From assembly GCA_015489255.1 (NCBI GenBank), contig WGAD01000390.1, positions 1 to 14,261 of the forward strand: DNA of 14,261 nucleotides, read 5' to 3'. Made by a program: the position numbers and the translations under genes. Below the pieces are notes generated by a model. The model saw only the letters and a program-made list of their open reading frames with translations, was not told the origin of the DNA and did not search any database. Below, piece after piece: positions 5,753 to 12,426 of this stretch; positions within the stretch are counted from its first letter, which is position 1; every line of letters begins with the position of its first letter. Origin of the DNA: Anaerolineales bacterium. Its GTDB lineage: Bacteria; Chloroflexota; Anaerolineae; Anaerolineales; Villigracilaceae.

Positions 5753-6391
5753 ATGACCCTGAACGCTGAGATCCGCCTCTGCCCGGCCTGCAATTTGCGC
5801 TACCCCTGGTACGAGGGGCAGCCGGCGCGCGCGGCCTGCCCCCGTTGCGGGCAACGCACCCAACGCCGTGCCTCCTGGAAGCTGACCCCCGGGCAGCCTT
5901 TTACTCCGGCGGCCCCGCCGCCCCGCCCGCTGGCGCTGGCGCTCGACAACCTGCGCTCCGCCTGGAATGTGGGTGCCATTTTCCGCACCGCCGACGGGTT
6001 GGGGGTGAGGCACATCTACCTGGGCGGCATCACCCCCACCCCGGAGCATCCCGGCGTGCGCAAGACAGCCCTGGGCGCAGAACACGCCCTCCCCTGGACC
6101 TCCGTGTCTAACCTGAGCGCCGTCCTCGCCGATCGGAGGGCCGCCGGCTGGACGATCTGGGCGCTGGAACAGGCCCCCGGCTCGCAGCCGCTGACGCAAA
6201 CGCCCCCTCCCGAGGGGCCGCTGCTGCTCATCGTCGGCCACGAGATCGTCGGCGTCGGGCCGGATCTCTTTCCCTTGTGCCACGCCCTGGTTCACCTGCC
6301 CCTGCGTGGTAGCAAGCGCTCGCTCAATGTAGAGGTGGCAACCGCCATCGCTCTGTGGCAGTTGTCGCTTTCGGGTACAATTTCTGCATAA
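5753..6391 (+). CDS. TrmH-family (SPOUT) RNA 2'-O-methyltransferase with N-terminal zinc ribbon
   Basis: A 212-residue protein with two parts. Residues 7-36 form a small zinc ribbon: Cys10-Pro-Ala-Cys13 and Cys29-Pro-Arg-Cys32. From about residue 57 a SPOUT methyltransferase domain follows, with motif 1 LDNLRSAWNVGAIFRTADGLGV (split here: LDNLRSAWNV at 64-73, then GAIFRTADGLGV, with Arg78), motif 2 LLIVGHEIVGV (158-168) and motif 3 LRGSKRSLNVEVATAIAL, where Ser190-Leu-Asn192 closes the knotted SAM site. Such enzymes methylate the ribose 2'-OH of tRNA or rRNA; which RNA is unknown, so no symbol. There is no Shine-Dalgarno sequence, and the -10 element sits directly upstream, consistent with leaderless translation. 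The 3' end of the gene contains a promoter-like TACAAT for the next operon. Confidence 0.85.
   Translation: MTLNAEIRLCPACNLRYPWYEGQPARAACPRCGQRTQRRASWKLTPGQPFTPAAPPPRPLALALDNLRSAWNVGAIFRTADGLGVRHIYLGGITPTPEHPGVRKTALGAEHALPWTSVSNLSAVLADRRAAGWTIWALEQAPGSQPLTQTPPPEGPLLLIVGHEIVGVGPDLFPLCHALVHLPLRGSKRSLNVEVATAIALWQLSLSGTISA
6376..6381 (+). promoter_or_regulatory. -10-like TACAAT for the 6415-10945 operon
   Basis: TACAAT lies inside the last codons of the methyltransferase gene and is followed after 4 nt by GCAT, as at the other two candidate promoters of this window. The expected transcription start, near 6388, would give the PspC gene a leader of about 27 nt that includes its GGAGGAG site. No clear -35 box is visible. 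Read-through from the methyltransferase is equally possible. Confidence 0.4.
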
Positions 6392-6414
6392 CTTTGTGCT
6401 TGTCTGGAGGAGCC

Positions 6415-6621
6415 ATGTCATCTCACCGCGCCCCATTGCGCCGCTCGCGCCGCCGCCGCATCATCGCCGGCGTCTGCGGTGGATTGGGTGAATTCTTTGG
6501 CATCAGTCCGTTCTGGTTCCGGCTGGCCTTTCTCATCGCCCTCATCCCCGGCGGCGTGCCCGGGATCGGCGCGTATCTCTTGCTATGGATCATCATTCCC
6601 AAGGAACCCAAATACCCATGA
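6415..6621 (+). CDS. Small PspC-domain membrane protein
   Basis: A 68-residue protein that is almost entirely a PspC domain. A basic N-terminus (RRSRRRR at 9-15) is followed by the signature IIAGVCGGLGEFFGISPFW (16-34) and a hydrophobic helix (about 36-62) ending in IIIPKEP. PspC in E. coli is an inner-membrane member of the phage-shock envelope-stress response; short stand-alone PspC proteins are common in many phyla and their roles are mostly unknown. The start is the ATG at 6415, preceded by GGAGGAG with 4 nt spacing; an upstream in-frame start at 6355 lies inside the methyltransferase gene and is rejected. Its stop overlaps the next ATG in an ATGA, so it is probably co-translated with the CPBP protease. 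Confidence 0.85.
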   Translation: MSSHRAPLRRSRRRRIIAGVCGGLGEFFGISPFWFRLAFLIALIPGGVPGIGAYLLLWIIIPKEPKYP

Positions 6622-7499
6622 AAACCTTTCTCCGCCGCATCTTCCTCACCCCAGAAGGCGACCGTCCGCGCACGGGGTGGCGTTTTTTGCTTTTCTTCTT
6701 GCTGATGTTCCTGCTCGCCATCCCGATGCAATGGCTGAGCCGCTGGGCCATCCGTCTGCCTTACGCCGACGGCTTGCTCGTCAGCCAGCTGGTCAACCTG
6801 GTGTATTTTTTGCTTGCCATCGGGATCGCCCGCCGCTGGATCGATCGGCGCAGTTTCACCAGCCTGGGCGTGGCCTGGGGGCCGCACGCCGCCCGTGACC
6901 TGCTGGTCGGCATTGCGCTGCCACTGCCCATGATGGGGTTGATCTTCCTGCTGGAACGCCAGGCCGGCTGGCTGCAAGTGCAAGGCTTCGTTTGGGACAG
7001 GCCCGACAGTGCCGCCGTTTGGGCACAGGCCGGGCTGACTTTCGTCACCTTTGTGCTCGTCGGCTGGAACGAGGAGCTGGTCTCGCGCGGCTATCTTCTG
7101 CAAAACCTGGAAGACGGCTTGAACACCTTCTGGGCGTTGTTCATCTCCGCCGCGCTCTTTGGGCTGGCGCACCTGGGCAACCCCAACGCCACCTGGGCAG
7201 GAGTTCTCGGCATTCTGCTGGCCGGTTTGTTCCTCGGCTACGCCTACATCCGGACGCGCAGCCTGTGGCTGCCCATTGGGCTGCACATCGGCTGGAATTT
7301 TTTCGAGGGCGTGGTCTTTGGCTTCCCCGTCAGCGGCCTGGACATCCCCCGGCTGGTGCAGATCCAGGTTGAAGGCCCCGCACTGTGGACGGGCGGCGCG
7401 TTTGGGCCGGAGGCCGGGCTGGTCGTCGTCCCCGCCCTGGCGCTGGGCGCCTGGTTCGTGCACCGTTACACCCGCACACGGGAGGCCCTTCGCCCATGA
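6618..7499 (+). CDS. CPBP-family intramembrane metalloprotease (Rce1/Abi-like)
   Basis: A 293-residue multi-spanning membrane protein with the three CPBP motifs: GWNEELVSRGYLLQ with Glu152-Glu153 and Arg157, ALFGLAHLGNP with Phe181 and His185, and GLHIGWNFFEG with His223 and Asn227. These residues form the membrane-embedded catalytic site of Rce1-type proteases. Hydrophobic helices occupy about 22-40, 55-72, 93-112, 136-150, 170-186, 193-212 and 265-282. Eukaryotic members process CAAX proteins; bacterial members act in bacteriocin self-immunity or undefined membrane proteolysis. The start at 6618 is chosen because it overlaps the PspC stop (ATGA) and leads into the basic N-terminus; an ATG at 6585 would overlap PspC further. 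The stop overlaps the next ATG in another ATGA. Confidence 0.88.
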   Translation: MKTFLRRIFLTPEGDRPRTGWRFLLFFLLMFLLAIPMQWLSRWAIRLPYADGLLVSQLVNLVYFLLAIGIARRWIDRRSFTSLGVAWGPHAARDLLVGIALPLPMMGLIFLLERQAGWLQVQGFVWDRPDSAAVWAQAGLTFVTFVLVGWNEELVSRGYLLQNLEDGLNTFWALFISAALFGLAHLGNPNATWAGVLGILLAGLFLGYAYIRTRSLWLPIGLHIGWNFFEGVVFGFPVSGLDIPRLVQIQVEGPALWTGGAFGPEAGLVVVPALALGAWFVHRYTRTREALRP

Positions 7500-9016
7500 G
7501 CCTCTTGCTGGCCTCTTTGCCCATCATCGTGATCTTGGCCGCTATGCTGGGCTTGCGCTGGGGAGCCAGCCGTGCCGGCGCCGCCGGTTACCTGACAGCG
7601 CTCCTCGTCGCCTCCCTGGCCTTCGGCGCCACCCCGCAAACCCTGGCGTATGCCCACATCAGGGCTTTGATGCTTTCGCTGGATGTACTCTACATCATCT
7701 GGACGGCCTTTCTCCTCTATCGCGTGGCAGATGAAGCCGGCGCAATCGCCCGCATCGGCCAGGCGCTGCCCCGCCTGACTGCCGATCGCGGAATGCAGGC
7801 TCTGCTTATCGGCTGGGTTTTCGCATCTTTCTTGCAAGGCGCTGGCGGTTTTGGCGTGCCCGTGGCCGTCACCGCCCCGTTGCTGGTTGGGCTGGGGTTC
7901 TCTCCCCTGTCTGCCGTGGTTATCCCGTCCATCGGCCACGGCTGGGCGGTCACCTTTGGCTCGCTGGGGTCCTCCTTCGCGGCGCTGATGGCCGCGACCG
8001 GCCTGGAAGCGGATGCATTGGCCCCGGCCGCTGCGCTCTTCCTCGGCCTTTCGGCCCTCGTCACCGGGCCTCTGGTGGCCCATGCCGCCGACGGCTGGTC
8101 TGGGGTGCGGCGGCTGTTCGCCCCAGCCCTGACCATCGGGCTGACGATGGGATTGGTGCAATACGGCGTCGCCGCCGGGCTGGGTTTGTGGAACGTGGGC
8201 GCCTTCAGCGGCGGCCTGGCCGGGCTGCTGGTGAGCATCTGGCTGGCAAAACGCCGTCAAAACGCCCCGGCGGCCAGGCCAAAAGATGCCTCCCTGTGGA
8301 TTGCCTTCTCTGCCTACGGGCTGCTCATTTTTCTCACGGCCCTCATCTTGCTCGTGCCGCCGGTCAAATCTTTTCTCGGCGGCCCGGCGTTGCAATTCTT
8401 CATCCCGGAAACCATCACCCGCGCAGGATACCGCACCGCCGCTGGCCTGACAAAACGCATCCGCCTGTTTTCTCACGCCGGCGCCATCCTCCTTTACGCC
8501 AGTCTGCTGGCCTATTGGGTCTATCGGCGCGCGGGCTGGTACCGCCCAGGCGCTGCCGGCCGCATTCTCCGCACCACTCTGAAGAAGGTCATTACCTCCA
8601 GCCTGAGCATCCTGGCCATGGTGGGCATGGCCGTGGTGATGCAGCAAAACGGCATGACCGACGCCCTGGCACAAGGAATCGCCGGACGGGTAGGCGGCGC
8701 CTATCCGCTCATCGCCCCCTGGATCGGCGCGCTGGGCGCCTTCATGACCGGCTCGAACACCAATTCCAACGTCGTCTTTGCAGCCCTGCAAATGCGGACG
8801 GCGGAGTTGCTCGGTTACGCTGTGCCGGTCATTCTGGCTGCCCAAACCGCCGCGGCGGCGGTGGCTTCGGTCGCTGCGCCCACCAAGGTGGTGGTAGGCG
8901 CCTCCACCGCTGGCATGGCGGGCAAAGAAGGGGATGTCTTGCGCGCGCTGATGCGCTACACCCTGCTGCAAATCGCGTTTATTATGCTGCTCACCGCCCT
9001 GGCCGTCTGGATGTAA
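7496..9016 (+). CDS. LldP-type L-lactate/2-hydroxyacid permease
   Basis: A 506-residue transporter, hydrophobic along nearly its whole length (about 12-14 helices). Characteristic family blocks are QGAGGFGVPVAVTAPLLVGLGF (split: QGAGGFGVPVAV at 114-125, then TAPLLVGLGF), PSIGHGWAVTFGSLGSSF (144-161), FMTGSNTNSNVVFAALQ (416-432) and APTKVVVGASTAGMAGKEGD (461-480). The family imports lactate, glycolate or similar 2-hydroxyacids with protons. It is slightly shorter than E. coli LldP (about 550) but looks complete, ending in a last helix. The ATG at 7496 overlaps the CPBP stop and has GGAGG 10 nt upstream; the longer frame from 7385 lies within the CPBP gene and reads as an Arg/Gly-rich shadow. 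A 2-hydroxyacid dehydrogenase downstream supports the substrate class, but the exact acid is unknown. Confidence 0.85.
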   Translation: MSLLLASLPIIVILAAMLGLRWGASRAGAAGYLTALLVASLAFGATPQTLAYAHIRALMLSLDVLYIIWTAFLLYRVADEAGAIARIGQALPRLTADRGMQALLIGWVFASFLQGAGGFGVPVAVTAPLLVGLGFSPLSAVVIPSIGHGWAVTFGSLGSSFAALMAATGLEADALAPAAALFLGLSALVTGPLVAHAADGWSGVRRLFAPALTIGLTMGLVQYGVAAGLGLWNVGAFSGGLAGLLVSIWLAKRRQNAPAARPKDASLWIAFSAYGLLIFLTALILLVPPVKSFLGGPALQFFIPETITRAGYRTAAGLTKRIRLFSHAGAILLYASLLAYWVYRRAGWYRPGAAGRILRTTLKKVITSSLSILAMVGMAVVMQQNGMTDALAQGIAGRVGGAYPLIAPWIGALGAFMTGSNTNSNVVFAALQMRTAELLGYAVPVILAAQTAAAAVASVAAPTKVVVGASTAGMAGKEGDVLRALMRYTLLQIAFIMLLTALAVWM

Positions 9017-9025
9017 GGAGTTGCC

Positions 9026-9187
9026 ATGTTCAAAACCCGCTTGCGCCGCCAGGCGCTGGCCTTCGGCCTCATCTTGTTTGCCAGCGCAGCCCTCTACCCC
9101 GCCGCCAATAGCGCGGCGCACTGGCCCACCCTGGCTCTGCTCTTTCTGATCGCGCTGGCCCAGGGACTCATCTTGCTGACAGGATAA
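9026..9187 (+). CDS. 53-residue two-helix membrane miniprotein
   Basis: A short gene between the permease and the dehydrogenase: ATG at 9026, TAA at 9185-9187. TAAGGAG lies about 6 nt upstream, nine bases after the permease stop. The product has a basic head (MFKTRLRRQ), a first hydrophobic helix (about 10-24), a short loop around YPAANSAAHW and a second helix (about 34-52), so both ends probably face the cytoplasm. I recognise no family. Its position and good ribosome site suggest a real protein, perhaps an accessory subunit of the permease or an assembly factor. The next ATG follows after 4 nt. Confidence 0.65.
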   Translation: MFKTRLRRQALAFGLILFASAALYPAANSAAHWPTLALLFLIALAQGLILLTG

Positions 9188-9191
9188 CGCC

Positions 9192-10220
9192 ATGGCCTCT
9201 TCTGCCCAACCCGTCAACGTGCTGATCACCATCCCTCTGGATGAAACGCTCCAGCATCAACTGCAATCCGTCTCCCCCCGCATGCGGCTGATCCACATCC
9301 CCGCTCAGCGGGCCGAGGACATTCCGGCGGACATTTGGCAGCGCTGCGACGTGCTTTACACTGCCAACGTTTTGCCGGCCCCCGAGCAAGCTGCCGCGCT
9401 GAAATGGATTCAATTCCACTACGCCGGCATCGATCACGCCCTGGAAGCGCCGATCTTGCGCAAGCCCGGCTTGCGCGTCACCACCCTGAGCGGGGCCGCC
9501 GCCAGCCAGATGGCAGAACACGTCCTCGCCATGTTGCTGGCGCTGGGCCACAACCTGGCCGATGTGTTCAAAGCCCAGCGCGCCGCCGAATGGCCCGAAG
9601 ACCGCTGGCAGCGATTCTTGCCGCACGAACTGCGCGGCAGCGTGGTGGGCATCGTCGGTTATGGCAGCATCGGGAGGCAGGTGGCCCGCCTGCTGCACCC
9701 CTTCGGCGCCACCGTCCTGGCCGCCAAGTACAACGCCATGGACCCGACCGACCACGGCTATACGCCGCCCGGCCAAGGCGATCCCGGCGGCGACTACGCG
9801 CGCCGCATTTACCCCTACCAGGCCCTGCGCAGCATGGCCCGTGAATGCAACGCCCTGGTCGTCGCTGTTCCGCTAACCAGCGAAACCCGCGGATTGGTGG
9901 GGCACGAAGTTTTGCAGGCCCTGAAACCGGGCGCCTTTCTGGTGGATGTCTCACGCGGTGGCATCGTGGACCTCAACGCCTTGCTGGCGGCTCTGCGCAG
10001 CGGACAAATCGGCGGCGCCGCTTTGGATGTCTTCCCGCAAGAGCCGCTGCCCGCCACCCACCCGCTCTGGAAGCAGGAAAACGTCATCATCACCCCGCAT
10101 ATTTCCGGCAACAGCCGCCATTACACCGAGCGAGCAATGGCGCTCTTCATGGAAAACCTGCGCCGCTACCTGAACGGCGAGCCGCTTTTCAACCTCTACG
10201 ATCCGGACAAAGGTTATTGA
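9192..10220 (+). CDS. D-2-hydroxyacid dehydrogenase (NAD-dependent)
   Basis: A 342-residue member of the D-isomer-specific 2-hydroxyacid dehydrogenase family, interconverting 2-hydroxyacids and 2-oxoacids with NAD(P). The nucleotide-binding motif is Gly156-Tyr-Gly158-Ser-Ile-Gly161. The catalytic set is present: Arg255 in VDVSRGGIVD, Glu284 in FPQEPLP and His303 in TPHISG. The substrate-binding domain contains the family-typical WIQFHYAGID (72-81). Residues 181-206 form a Gly/Pro/Asp-rich insert after the second strand of the Rossmann fold that classic members lack. Substrate may be glyoxylate/hydroxypyruvate, lactate or another acid; the upstream permease suggests it handles the imported acid. 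The ATG follows the miniprotein stop by 4 nt, and its stop overlaps the next start in TGATG. Confidence 0.88.
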   Translation: MASSAQPVNVLITIPLDETLQHQLQSVSPRMRLIHIPAQRAEDIPADIWQRCDVLYTANVLPAPEQAAALKWIQFHYAGIDHALEAPILRKPGLRVTTLSGAAASQMAEHVLAMLLALGHNLADVFKAQRAAEWPEDRWQRFLPHELRGSVVGIVGYGSIGRQVARLLHPFGATVLAAKYNAMDPTDHGYTPPGQGDPGGDYARRIYPYQALRSMARECNALVVAVPLTSETRGLVGHEVLQALKPGAFLVDVSRGGIVDLNALLAALRSGQIGGAALDVFPQEPLPATHPLWKQENVIITPHISGNSRHYTERAMALFMENLRRYLNGEPLFNLYDPDKGY

Positions 10221-10945
10221 TGCGCCTGCAAGCTGTTTTGTTCGACCTGGGCAACACCCTGATCTACCCCCGCGCACCGTGGGAAACGGTGCGGCCTGCG
10301 GCCATCGCCGCCCTGGTGGAAAGCTTGCGTCAGGCCGGTTATCGCCTGGAAGCCTCCCGCTTCCGCCATGCAGTCGCCGCCTATTACCGTGAACGCGATC
10401 ACGATCTACGCGAAGCCGGTATGGACACCGCGCTTTGCGCCGCCCTGGACGAAATCCCGCCCCCGCAGGTACGCCACCAGGCCCTGCGGGCTTTTTATCG
10501 CGTCACCCAGAGCAACTGGCAAGCCGACGAACAAGCCGTGCCACTGTTGCGCACGCTGCGCCGTCTCGGGCTGCGGCTGGCCGTCATCTCCAATGCAGCC
10601 GATGACGAAGATGTGCAAACGCTCTTAAAACGCTTTGCGCTGCGCCCCTGGTTCGATTTTGCGCTGACATCCGCCGCCTGCGGTTACCGCAAACCTCACC
10701 CTTACATCTTTCAACAAGCCCTGGAGGCGCTGAATCTGCCGCCGCAGGCCGTCGCCATGGTCGGCGACCGGCCCTCCGCCGATCTGATCGGCGCCCGCCG
10801 CTGCGGGCTGCGCCCGATCTATCTCTCCCGCTGGGCCACCGAGCCGCTGGATGATCCGACGCTGGCCGAGGCCATCGCCGCCGATCTCCGACAGCTGGCC
10901 GATCTTCTCCGCCGCTGGCGGCAGGAGGCCGACCGGCCCGCTTAG
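10220..10945 (+). CDS. HAD-superfamily phosphatase-like protein
   Basis: A 241-residue haloacid-dehalogenase superfamily protein with a helical cap. Motif I is FDLGNTL with the nucleophile Asp9; position +2, normally the general-acid Asp, is Gly11. Motif II is VISNAAD, motif III is the Lys in GYRKPHPYIFQQAL, and motif IV is MVGDRPSADLIGAR. Several HAD groups carry a FDLG start, including YihX-like phosphatases, so activity is not excluded, but the chemistry may differ from DxD enzymes. The start overlaps the preceding stop (TGATG), so it is translationally coupled to the dehydrogenase; a role in removing toxic phosphorylated by-products (as phosphoglycolate phosphatase does) is conceivable but unproven. 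The stop overlaps the malQ stop on the other strand by 4 nt. Confidence 0.85.
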   Translation: MRLQAVLFDLGNTLIYPRAPWETVRPAAIAALVESLRQAGYRLEASRFRHAVAAYYRERDHDLREAGMDTALCAALDEIPPPQVRHQALRAFYRVTQSNWQADEQAVPLLRTLRRLGLRLAVISNAADDEDVQTLLKRFALRPWFDFALTSAACGYRKPHPYIFQQALEALNLPPQAVAMVGDRPSADLIGARRCGLRPIYLSRWATEPLDDPTLAEAIAADLRQLADLLRRWRQEADRPA

Positions 10946-12426
10946 CGGTGGTAGAGAAAGTTCAATTCCCGCAGCCGGTCGCGGATCTCGGGGCGCAAGG
11001 CATCGGGCGGCATACGCCAGGCCCAGTTTCCCGCCGCCCGGCCCGGGAAATTCATTCTGGCCTCGCTGCCCAGGGAAAGCAGGTCTTGCATGGGCGCCAG
11101 GGCGAAAACCGCCACGGAACGCCAGGCCATGCGGATCAGATCCCAGGCAAAATCCTCTCCGCTAACCGAAAGATAGCGGCGGGCGTAGTCTTTTTCCTGC
11201 TCCGGCGCCGTCCGATACCACCCCAGGGCCGTATCGTTATCGTGCGTGCCGGTATAGGCCACGCAATGCGGAGAAAAATGGTGCGGCAGGAAGGGATTGT
11301 TGGGGCCGGAGAAGGCAAATTGCAAAATTTTCATCCCCGGCAGGCCGAATTGATCGCGCAAAGCGATGACATCCGGCGTGATCTCGCCCAGGTCTTCCGC
11401 GATGATCGGCAAATCGCCCAGGGCGGCGGCCAAAGCGGCAAAGAAATCGGCCCCCGGGCCGGGAACCCAGCGTCCGCGCTCCGCGGTTGGTGCATCGCCC
11501 GGCACCTCCCAATAACCCGCAAAACCGCGGAAGTGATCCAGCCGCACGATGTCCACCAGTTCCAGCAAGGCGCGGAAACGGGCAATCCACCAGCCGTAGC
11601 CCTCTTTTTTGTGCGCTTCCCAGCGGTATAACGGATTGCCCCACAGCTGGCCCGTGGGAGAGAAGTAATCGGGCGGCACGCCCGCCACCACGGTGGGGCG
11701 GCCTTCCGCATCCAGGTAAAAGAGCTCTGGGCGCGCCCAGACATCGGCACTGTCGTGCGCGACGAAAATAGGAATATCTCCAATGATATGAACGCCGCGC
11801 GCCCGCGCATGGTTTCGCAGCGCTCCCCATTGGTGGAAGAACAAAAACTGCAAAAAGCGATACCGATCCAGCGCGCCTTGCAATTGGGCGCGCGCCGCCG
11901 CCAGGGCTGCGGGTTCGCGGCGCCGCAAATCTGCTGGCCATGCCGTCCAGGGCGCCCCCCTATGCGCGTCTTTCAAGGCCATGAAGAGGGCAAAATCGTC
12001 CAGCCAAGCGGCCTGGCGATGGCAAAAGGCGGCAAAATCCGCTTGCAAAGGGTGGTTGGGTGCGGCGGAAAACCGCTCCCAGGCGCGCGCCAGCAATTTC
12101 ATCTTCCAGGGAATCACGGCGCCATAATCCACCCGTTCCTGCGGGAAAGGCGGCAGAGGGTGCAAATCTGCCGCGTGCAGCAAACCATCCGCCAGCAACC
12201 CATCCGGGCTGATCAGGTAAGGGTTGCCGGCAAAGGCAGAAAAGCATTGATAAGGAGAATCGCCGTAACCAGTCGGCCCCAAAGGGAGCACCTGCCAGAG
12301 CGAGCACCCGGCCTCTGCCAGAAAATCGACAAAAGCAAAGGCTGCCGACCCCAAATCACCGATGCCATAAGGGCCGGTCAGGCTGGTTGGATGCAGCAAA
12401 ATGCCCGCTGCGCGTTCAAATTTCAT
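10942..12426 (-). CDS. malQ: 4-alpha-glucanotransferase (amylomaltase, GH77)
   Basis: A 494-residue GH77 enzyme that transfers alpha-1,4-glucan segments between oligosaccharides (disproportionation) in the cytoplasm. Length matches the compact Thermus-type amylomaltase of about 500 residues. Conserved blocks are GILLHPTSL (8-16), PLGPTGYGDSPYQCFSAFAGNPYLI (split: PLGPTGYGDSPYQ at 48-60), GDIPIFVAHDSADVW (216-230), VRLDHFRGF with the nucleophile Asp297, IIAEDLG with acid-base Glu344 and YTGTHDNDT with Asp396. It starts at 12426, inside the end of glgC (11-nt overlap), with no strong ribosome site, so it probably depends on translation of glgC. Role in context: trims and rearranges glucans made by the glgA/glgC products or recycles maltodextrins from glycogen. 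Confidence 0.93.
   Translation of the reverse strand: MKFERAAGILLHPTSLTGPYGIGDLGSAAFAFVDFLAEAGCSLWQVLPLGPTGYGDSPYQCFSAFAGNPYLISPDGLLADGLLHAADLHPLPPFPQERVDYGAVIPWKMKLLARAWERFSAAPNHPLQADFAAFCHRQAAWLDDFALFMALKDAHRGAPWTAWPADLRRREPAALAAARAQLQGALDRYRFLQFLFFHQWGALRNHARARGVHIIGDIPIFVAHDSADVWARPELFYLDAEGRPTVVAGVPPDYFSPTGQLWGNPLYRWEAHKKEGYGWWIARFRALLELVDIVRLDHFRGFAGYWEVPGDAPTAERGRWVPGPGADFFAALAAALGDLPIIAEDLGEITPDVIALRDQFGLPGMKILQFAFSGPNNPFLPHHFSPHCVAYTGTHDNDTALGWYRTAPEQEKDYARRYLSVSGEDFAWDLIRMAWRSVAVFALAPMQDLLSLGSEARMNFPGRAAGNWAWRMPPDALRPEIRDRLRELNFLYHR

Noticed and set aside
6362..6381. TTGTCG as a -35 box for TACAAT
   Set aside because: The spacer is only 8 bp, far too short for a housekeeping promoter.
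7385..7495. Upstream extension of the permease frame
   Set aside because: The added 37 residues are Arg/Gly-rich, lie inside the CPBP gene, and lack a ribosome site, whereas ATG 7496 overlaps the CPBP stop and begins the first helix.
7466..9232. Very long antisense frame (588 codons) opposite the permease
   Set aside because: GC-rich genes often leave a long open frame on the reverse strand. This one is Gly/Gln/Arg-rich without hydrophobic core patterning, whereas the plus strand encodes a clear transporter.
9845..10219. Long N-terminal extension of the HAD frame
   Set aside because: It overlaps the dehydrogenase in another frame and has no domain similarity; the HAD motif I begins nine residues after ATG 10220.
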